Origin: Desulfuromonadales bacterium C00003107
Lineage (GTDB): Bacteria; Desulfobacterota; Desulfuromonadia; Desulfuromonadales; Syntrophotaleaceae
Length of the DNA stretch: 11,457 bases
Assembly: GCA_001751225.1 (NCBI GenBank)
Contig: MAXT01000007.1
Coordinates: forward strand, 1 to 11,457
Direction of reading: 5' to 3'
Made by a program: the position numbers and the translations under genes. The notes under the pieces were generated by a model. That model searched no databases, was not told the origin of the DNA, and saw nothing but the letters and a program-made list of their open reading frames with translations. Numbering within the stretch: position 1 is the stretch's first letter; each line of letters opens with the position of its first letter. Shown in pieces: positions 7,983 to 11,457 of this stretch.

Positions 7983-7990
7983 AAGGAAGG
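7983..7990 (+). promoter_or_regulatory. Ribosome-binding site that decides the dut start
   Basis: AAGGAAGG ends 6 bases before ATG 7997. The in-frame GTG at 7991 directly abuts this sequence and would have no spacing, so the ATG is preferred and the protein is two residues shorter than the maximal frame. Confidence 0.7.
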
Positions 7991-7996
7991 GTGGGA

Positions 7997-8437
7997 ATGA
8001 GTACAGTCGATATGCAGGTGAAGTTATTACACGATAGTGCCCAGCTGCCGGTCTATATGACGGAACTTGCAGCCGGTATGGATCTCTTTGCTTGCCTCGA
8101 CGAGCCCCTGGGGCTACTTCCCGGACAACGCTTCCTGGTGCCGACCGGTATCGCCCTGGCTATACCAGCCGGCTACGAAGGGCAGGTGCGGCCCCGCTCA
8201 GGATTGGCCATTAAAAAGGGGCTTACTTTGGTCAATGCGCCCGGAACTATTGACGCCGATTATCGGGGTGAGGTCAAAATCGTATTGATCAATCATGGTC
8301 AGGATTTGGTGACAATAGCGAGCGGAGAACGAATTGCTCAGCTGGTCATTGCGCCGGTACAGCGGGTTTGTTTGACCTTGGTTAAACAACTCGATACGAC
8401 TGTCCGCGACGCAGGTGGTTTTGGTCACACCGGTTAG
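7997..8437 (+). CDS. dut: Deoxyuridine 5'-triphosphate nucleotidohydrolase (dUTPase)
   Basis: The enzyme hydrolyses dUTP to dUMP and pyrophosphate, keeping uracil out of DNA and supplying dUMP for thymidylate synthesis; the family is a homotrimer. The 146-residue protein has all five dUTPase motifs: AAGMDLFA (25-32), [11 protein letters not shown] (65-75), [13 protein letters not shown] (80-92, with the catalytic aspartate D86), [11 protein letters not shown], and the C-terminal phosphate-covering arm GGFGHTG (140-146). The arm is preceded by R-D-A where R-G-x is commoner, a small deviation. ATG 7997 is preferred over GTG 7991 on ribosome-binding-site spacing. The gene follows the M16 peptidase gene by 28 bp and probably ends the pnp-side transcription unit. 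No convincing terminator follows it. Confidence 0.96.
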   Translation: MSTVDMQVKLLHDSAQLPVYMTELAAGMDLFACLDEPLGLLPGQRFLVPTGIALAIPAGYEGQVRPRSGLAIKKGLTLVNAPGTIDADYRGEVKIVLINHGQDLVTIASGERIAQLVIAPVQRVCLTLVKQLDTTVRDAGGFGHTG

Positions 8438-8520
8438 ATTCCAATTTATGGACCAGAGTATGCTAATATTTTAGAAGAACTCTGACGCCAGCAGATCTAA
8501 TATTTTATGGAGGACTCAGC
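8438..8520. other. dut to YrdC-gene spacer with an 11-bp direct repeat
   Basis: This 83-bp A+T-rich spacer contains CTAATATTTTA twice (8463-8473 and 8497-8507), 34 bp apart, followed by ATGGAGGA, whose GGAGG (8509-8513) is the ribosome-binding site of the next gene. The TAATAT cores resemble -10 elements, but I see no matching -35 sequence. No hairpin terminator was found. Confidence 0.45.
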
Positions 8521-9135
8521 ATGATTCTTTCGCTCAATCCAGAAAACCCTCAGCAACGACTGGTCAAACGAGTGGTTGAGTGCTTGAAGCAAGGGGGAGT
8601 AATCGCCTATCCAACGGATACTATTTACGGACTCGGTTGTGATATTTTCAATAAAAAAGGGGTCAAAAAGATTTACCAGATCAAACAGCGTGATCCCCGC
8701 AAACCGTTTTCTTTCATCTGTGCCGATCTTTCTGACGTCTCCAACTATGCTCAGGTGAGCAACTTTGCATTTAAAATTATGAAGCGCTATCTGCCTGGAC
8801 CTTACACTTTTGTTCTGGAAGCCAGTCGCGTTGTACCAGATTTGCTGACAACCCGGCAAAAAACCGTAGGCATACGCATCCCCAATAACGCCATAGCCCT
8901 GTCTATTGTCCGTGAGTTGGGCCATCCTATTGTAACCACCAGTGTCAACGTCACTGGCGCAGACAGTCATTGCGACCCTGCAGTGATCGAGGGACAGGTG
9001 GGTAAACAACTCGACCTGGTCATTGATGGAGGAAGTCTGCTCGGTGAACAATCGACGGTCATCAGTCTTATTGATGATAAAATCGAAATTCTTCGGCAGG
9101 GGAGCGGCGACACCTCCTGGATACACCAACTTTGA
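8521..9135 (+). CDS. YrdC-domain protein, L-threonylcarbamoyladenylate synthase family (YciO/TsaC/Sua5)
   Basis: TsaC/Sua5 enzymes make threonylcarbamoyl-AMP from threonine, bicarbonate and ATP for the t6A37 modification of ANN-decoding tRNAs. The 204-residue protein is a single YrdC domain: GGVIAYPTDTIYGLGC (25-40), KQR at 55-57, RYLPGPYTFVLE (89-100), VGIRIPN (116-122) and TTSVNVTG (139-146). The short length and the N-terminus NPENPQQRL (6-14) resemble E. coli YciO as I remember it. However, the K-x-R and S-x-N positions typical of active Sua5/TsaC (K55, R57, S141, N143) are all kept. ATG 8521 has GGAGG seven bases upstream. The flanking spacers suggest its own transcription unit. Family membership is secure; whether it is the cell's main t6A enzyme is open. 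Confidence 0.9.
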   Translation: MILSLNPENPQQRLVKRVVECLKQGGVIAYPTDTIYGLGCDIFNKKGVKKIYQIKQRDPRKPFSFICADLSDVSNYAQVSNFAFKIMKRYLPGPYTFVLEASRVVPDLLTTRQKTVGIRIPNNAIALSIVRELGHPIVTTSVNVTGADSHCDPAVIEGQVGKQLDLVIDGGSLLGEQSTVISLIDDKIEILRQGSGDTSWIHQL

Positions 9136-9142
9136 TAGTTCT

Positions 9143-9177
9143 GTGATAGCGGGCGGTATCTGTGCCGTAGCTATCAC
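9143..9177 (+). other. Stem-loop downstream of the YrdC-domain gene
   Basis: GTGATAGC (9143-9150) pairs perfectly with GCTATCAC (9170-9177). Inside it, CGGTA (9154-9158) pairs with TGCCG (9163-9167, one G-U pair) around a TCTG loop. It begins 8 bp after the stop codon. TAGTCCCCCC follows rather than a T run, so it is not a canonical terminator; a 3'-end-stabilising or processing structure is possible. Confidence 0.5.
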
Positions 9178-9200
9178 TAGTCCCCCCTGAGTGTAATAAC

Positions 9201-9240
9201 CCGGCAGAGAATCGGTCATCATCGGTTCTCTGCCGGCTCT
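9201..9240 (+). terminator. Terminator-like hairpin ahead of the phosphate transporter gene
   Basis: CCGGCAGAGAA (9201-9211) pairs perfectly with TTCTCTGCCGG (9226-9236). Three more pairs (one G-U) leave a GTCATCAT loop, giving 14 pairs. The following CTCTTT is only moderately T-rich. It is probably the transcription end of the YrdC-domain gene, 65 bp downstream of its stop. A poor -10-like TGTAAT (9192-9197) precedes it without a clear -35. Confidence 0.6.
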
Positions 9241-9265
9241 TTGAACCTGGAAGAGAGCCTCTGTA

Positions 9266-10954
9266 TTGCCTGACTATATTAATCAACCTCTTCTATTCGG
9301 TCTAATCGGCGGTCTTGGTCTTTTGCTGTTCGGCATGAAAATCATGTCTGAGGCGCTGCAGAAGATCGCCGGCGATCGCTTGCGGCACCTCTTTGACACT
9401 CTGACCAATAACCGCCTGATGGGCGTATTTACTGGCGCGGCAGTAACCGCTATCGTGCAGTCCTCTAACGCTACTGCCGTGATGGTGGTGGGATTTGTCA
9501 ATGCTGGTCTCATGTCGATTGCCCAGGCTCTCGGCGTGTTGCTCGGAGCCAATATTGGTACAACCGTCACCGCTCAGTTGTTGGCCTTTGATGTAGGTCA
9601 TTTCGCGTTGCCGGCTATAGGTGTTGGCAGCGGTCTTAAGCTTCTCTGCTCTAATAGACGGTGGTCGCAGTTCGGCGAAATCGTTCTCGGGTTGGGCATT
9701 CTGTTTTTCGGCCTGACTATCATGAAGGGTGCTTTTGTCCCGATCAAGGACAGTGCCTCTTTGCACGAATTTTTGCTGTTGATCAGCCAGAATCAACTTC
9801 TTGCAGTTGCCTTGGGCGCCTTGTTAACGGTTCTGATTCAAAGTAGCAGCGTCACAATCGGTTTGACCCTTGTGCTTGCGGGAAACGGTCTGCTTCCCTT
9901 TGATTTGTGTATCGCCTTGATCTTAGGGGAAAATATTGGTACTGCCTGCAGTGCCAACTTGGCATCTCTAAAAACCAATCTTGCTGCTCGTCGTACCGCT
10001 TTGGCCCACTTGCTTTTCAACTTAGTCGGTGTGGCCTATATCCTTCTTTGCTTCCCCTATTTTCTAGACCTGGTAGACTTTCTCACCCCAGGCGATCCCG
10101 AGTTCGTCCTCAATACACCACAGCTCGCTGCCCAGTTCGGTGCTGCGTTGGGCGATAAACCCTTTATTGCACGCCATATCGCCAACAGTCACACTCTGTT
10201 TAACGTCATCAATGCACTAGTCTTCTTACCTCTCCTGGGATGGGTGGCCCGACTCACGACACTGCTGTTGAAAGGCCGTTTGACCGCAGAGTCATTCCAT
10301 CTCCAGTATCTAGATAGCCGGGTTCTCAATACCCCCATTCTGGCCCTCAGCCAGGCTCAACTGGAAGCCAGGCGCATGGCCCATCTGGGTCTGCGGGTTT
10401 TCGATCAAACCCTTCTGCTGTTGCCAAACTACAACGAGAATCAGTTAAACCGGTTGCGAAGGGGGGAAGATTCCCTCGATATAATGCAAAGGGAAATTAC
10501 TGAATTTCTGGTCAAGCTATCTCAGCAATCGATCACTCGAGAGGTTTCCCAGCAAGCTGCCTGGTTGATGCATATCATTAACGATTTGGAAAGACTTGGC
10601 GACCATTGCGAGGATTTGCGCCGGCTCTTTGTTTCCAGAATTGATCGCCGGATCGATTTTTCTGAAGCGGCGATCGAAGAACTAGAGGATCTTACTACTC
10701 GCACCCGCGAATTTCTGTTACTGGCGGTTAGTGCCATCGATGACGAAACGGAATTCTTGAACATAAAAGGAGAGGGCCTGGCAACTGCCATTTTTGAGCT
10801 TGAGGTTGATTTGCGGAATAATCACATCCACCGACTTAGCACTGGTGAATGCAGTACGGCGCAAGGACTATTGTTTATCGATATTCTGCATCATGTAGGT
10901 AAAATTGGGGAGCATGTCGGCAACATCATCCGCGGTATTCGGGGCAATTGTTGA
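9266..10954 (+). CDS. Na+/phosphate cotransporter family protein with C-terminal PhoU-like domain
   Basis: This is a 562-residue inner-membrane protein of the NptA/PNaS family, which imports inorganic phosphate with Na+. The N-terminal hydrophobic part (about 1-335) contains the family's inverted repeat, each half with a QSS motif: VQSSNATAVMVVG (Q65) followed by GANIGTTVTAQ, and IQSSSVTIGLTLV (Q192) followed by GENIGTACSANL. The C-terminal part (about 370-560) is helical and charged and resembles PhoU (LEARRMAHLGLRVF, HIINDLERLGDHCEDLRR, IDILHHVGKIGEHVGNIIRG), probably a cytoplasmic control domain. The start is TTG 9266 behind GGAAGAGAG. It is required because the first membrane segment begins at residue 9, and an in-frame stop at 9242 excludes longer forms. 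The gene stands alone between a hairpin and the iorA promoter. Phosphate as substrate is inferred from the family. Confidence 0.92.
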   Translation: MPDYINQPLLFGLIGGLGLLLFGMKIMSEALQKIAGDRLRHLFDTLTNNRLMGVFTGAAVTAIVQSSNATAVMVVGFVNAGLMSIAQALGVLLGANIGTTVTAQLLAFDVGHFALPAIGVGSGLKLLCSNRRWSQFGEIVLGLGILFFGLTIMKGAFVPIKDSASLHEFLLLISQNQLLAVALGALLTVLIQSSSVTIGLTLVLAGNGLLPFDLCIALILGENIGTACSANLASLKTNLAARRTALAHLLFNLVGVAYILLCFPYFLDLVDFLTPGDPEFVLNTPQLAAQFGAALGDKPFIARHIANSHTLFNVINALVFLPLLGWVARLTTLLLKGRLTAESFHLQYLDSRVLNTPILALSQAQLEARRMAHLGLRVFDQTLLLLPNYNENQLNRLRRGEDSLDIMQREITEFLVKLSQQSITREVSQQAAWLMHIINDLERLGDHCEDLRRLFVSRIDRRIDFSEAAIEELEDLTTRTREFLLLAVSAIDDETEFLNIKGEGLATAIFELEVDLRNNHIHRLSTGECSTAQGLLFIDILHHVGKIGEHVGNIIRGIRGNC

Positions 10955-11000
10955 TGGACCGAAATACCTTCTGGGACGTCTCTTTATGACGGCCGGCCGA

Positions 11001-11029
11001 TTGACACCTCTCTGATATTTCTCTATAGT
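11001..11029 (+). promoter_or_regulatory. Strong sigma-70-type promoter for iorA
   Basis: A perfect TTGACA (11001-11006) is separated by exactly 17 bp from TATAGT (11024-11029, 5 of 6 to TATAAT). Transcription should begin near 11036, giving a leader of about 70 nt before the iorA ATG. A 10-bp palindrome CGGCCGGCCG (10990-10999) abuts the -35 element and may be a protein-binding site. Confidence 0.85.
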
Positions 11030-11057
11030 CAACCACCGTATTTAATGAGCCTATTGC

Positions 11058-11089
11058 TGGCGGCAAGCAGCCTTGCCGGCACCTCTTTT
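11058..11089 (+). terminator. Terminator-like hairpin inside the iorA leader
   Basis: CGGCAAG (11061-11067) pairs with CTTGCCG (11072-11078) around a CAGC loop. TG/CA pairs lie beyond one G-G mismatch, and CCTCTTTT (11082-11089) follows. It lies between the strong promoter and the iorA Shine-Dalgarno AAGGA (11090-11094). It may end transcripts of the preceding transporter gene, attenuate iorA, or both. Confidence 0.5.
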
Positions 11090-11104
11090 AAGGATGATAC
11101 TTAT

Positions 11105-11457
11105 ATGGAACGTGCTATTTTATCAGGTAATGAAGCAGTCGCTCGCGGTGCTTATGAGGCCGGAGTCAAAGTGGCCTCGGCTTATCCCGGTACGCCGAGC
11201 ACTGAAATTCTTGAAAATATGGTTCAATATCCGACGATCGATGCTTCCTGGGCGCCCAACGAAAAGGTGGCCTTGGAAGTCGGTATTGGCGCCTCCTTTG
11301 GCGGTGGTCGAGCCTTAGTGGCGATGAAGCATGTTGGGGTCAATGTTGCCGCCGATCCGCTGTTCACTCTCTCCTATACCGGCGTCAGAGGCGGGCTGGT
11401 GCTGGCAGTCGCAGATGATCCTGAATTGCATTCGTCACAGAATGAGCAGGACAGCCG
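11105..11457 (+). CDS. iorA: Indolepyruvate:ferredoxin oxidoreductase, alpha subunit (3' end beyond the window)
   Basis: IorA is the thiamine-pyrophosphate and Fe-S subunit of indolepyruvate ferredoxin oxidoreductase. With IorB it oxidatively decarboxylates aryl pyruvates from aromatic amino acids to aryl-acetyl-CoA, reducing ferredoxin, and it is typical of anaerobes. The 117 complete codons present contain ILSGNEAVARGAYEAG (5-20), the conserved AYPGTPSTE motif (26-34), NEKVALEVGIGASFGGGR, MKHVGVNVAADPLFTLSYTG and the ADDPELHSSQNEQDSR segment, which match the N-terminal pyrimidine-binding domain of the family. ATG 11105 follows AAGGA by 10 bases; an ATG at 11094 is in another frame. The gene runs off the window, so the TPP-binding and ferredoxin-like domains are not visible; iorB is expected next. 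Transcription is from the strong promoter about 75 bp upstream. Confidence 0.93.
   Translation, partial: MERAILSGNEAVARGAYEAGVKVASAYPGTPSTEILENMVQYPTIDASWAPNEKVALEVGIGASFGGGRALVAMKHVGVNVAADPLFTLSYTGVRGGLVLAVADDPELHSSQNEQDS

Noticed and set aside
1..11457. CRISPR array, tRNA or rRNA genes, IS elements, phage or defence genes
   Set aside because: No regularly spaced repeats, cloverleaf sequences, transposase motifs or terminal inverted repeats were seen; all the long + strand frames belong to recognised housekeeping families.

Overview
The window (11,457 bp, roughly 52-53 % G+C by eye) is a stretch of bacterial chromosome with nearly every gene on the + strand. The gene order infB, ylxP, rbfA, a DHH phosphoesterase (nrnA type), truB, rpsO, pnp, an M16 zinc peptidase and dut, together with the protein sequences, fits a delta-proteobacterium of the Desulfuromonadales (Geobacter, Pelobacter or Desulfuromonas type). 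The moderate G+C points to the Pelobacter/Desulfuromonas side. This placement is an inference from gene order and remembered sequences, not from a search.

Region 1 (1-4013) is a tightly packed translation and RNA-maturation cluster. It holds the 3' two-thirds of infB (cut by the window edge at the G1 GTPase motif), ylxP (DUF503), rbfA, the DHH/DHHA1 phosphoesterase and truB. Gaps are 14 bp or less, and rbfA overlaps the phosphoesterase gene by 8 bp. Region 2 (4014-6691) is rpsO and pnp. Both start at non-ATG codons (GTG, TTG), and they are separated by a 213-bp spacer full of RNA structure: a Rho-independent terminator behind rpsO, a 91-nt imperfect hairpin resembling an RNase III substrate, a perfect 14-bp palindrome, and then the pnp ribosome-binding site. 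Region 3 (6706-8437) is the M16 peptidase gene and dut, which probably belong to the same transcription unit.

Region 4 (8438-11457) holds separately controlled genes. These are a YrdC-domain threonylcarbamoyl-AMP synthase homologue, a NptA-type Na+/phosphate cotransporter with a C-terminal PhoU-like part, and the first 117 codons of iorA (indolepyruvate:ferredoxin oxidoreductase alpha subunit). iorA is preceded by a near-perfect sigma-70 promoter and a terminator-like hairpin in its leader.

The genes of regions 1 and 2 work together. IF2, RbfA and S15 serve ribosome assembly and initiation, TruB modifies tRNA, PNPase degrades RNA from the 3' end, and the NrnA-type enzyme removes the short oligonucleotides that such degradation leaves. 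I see no CRISPR array, tRNA, rRNA, insertion sequence, phage gene or defence system. No new protein system is evident; the interesting material is the regulatory RNA between and ahead of the genes, above all the pnp leader.
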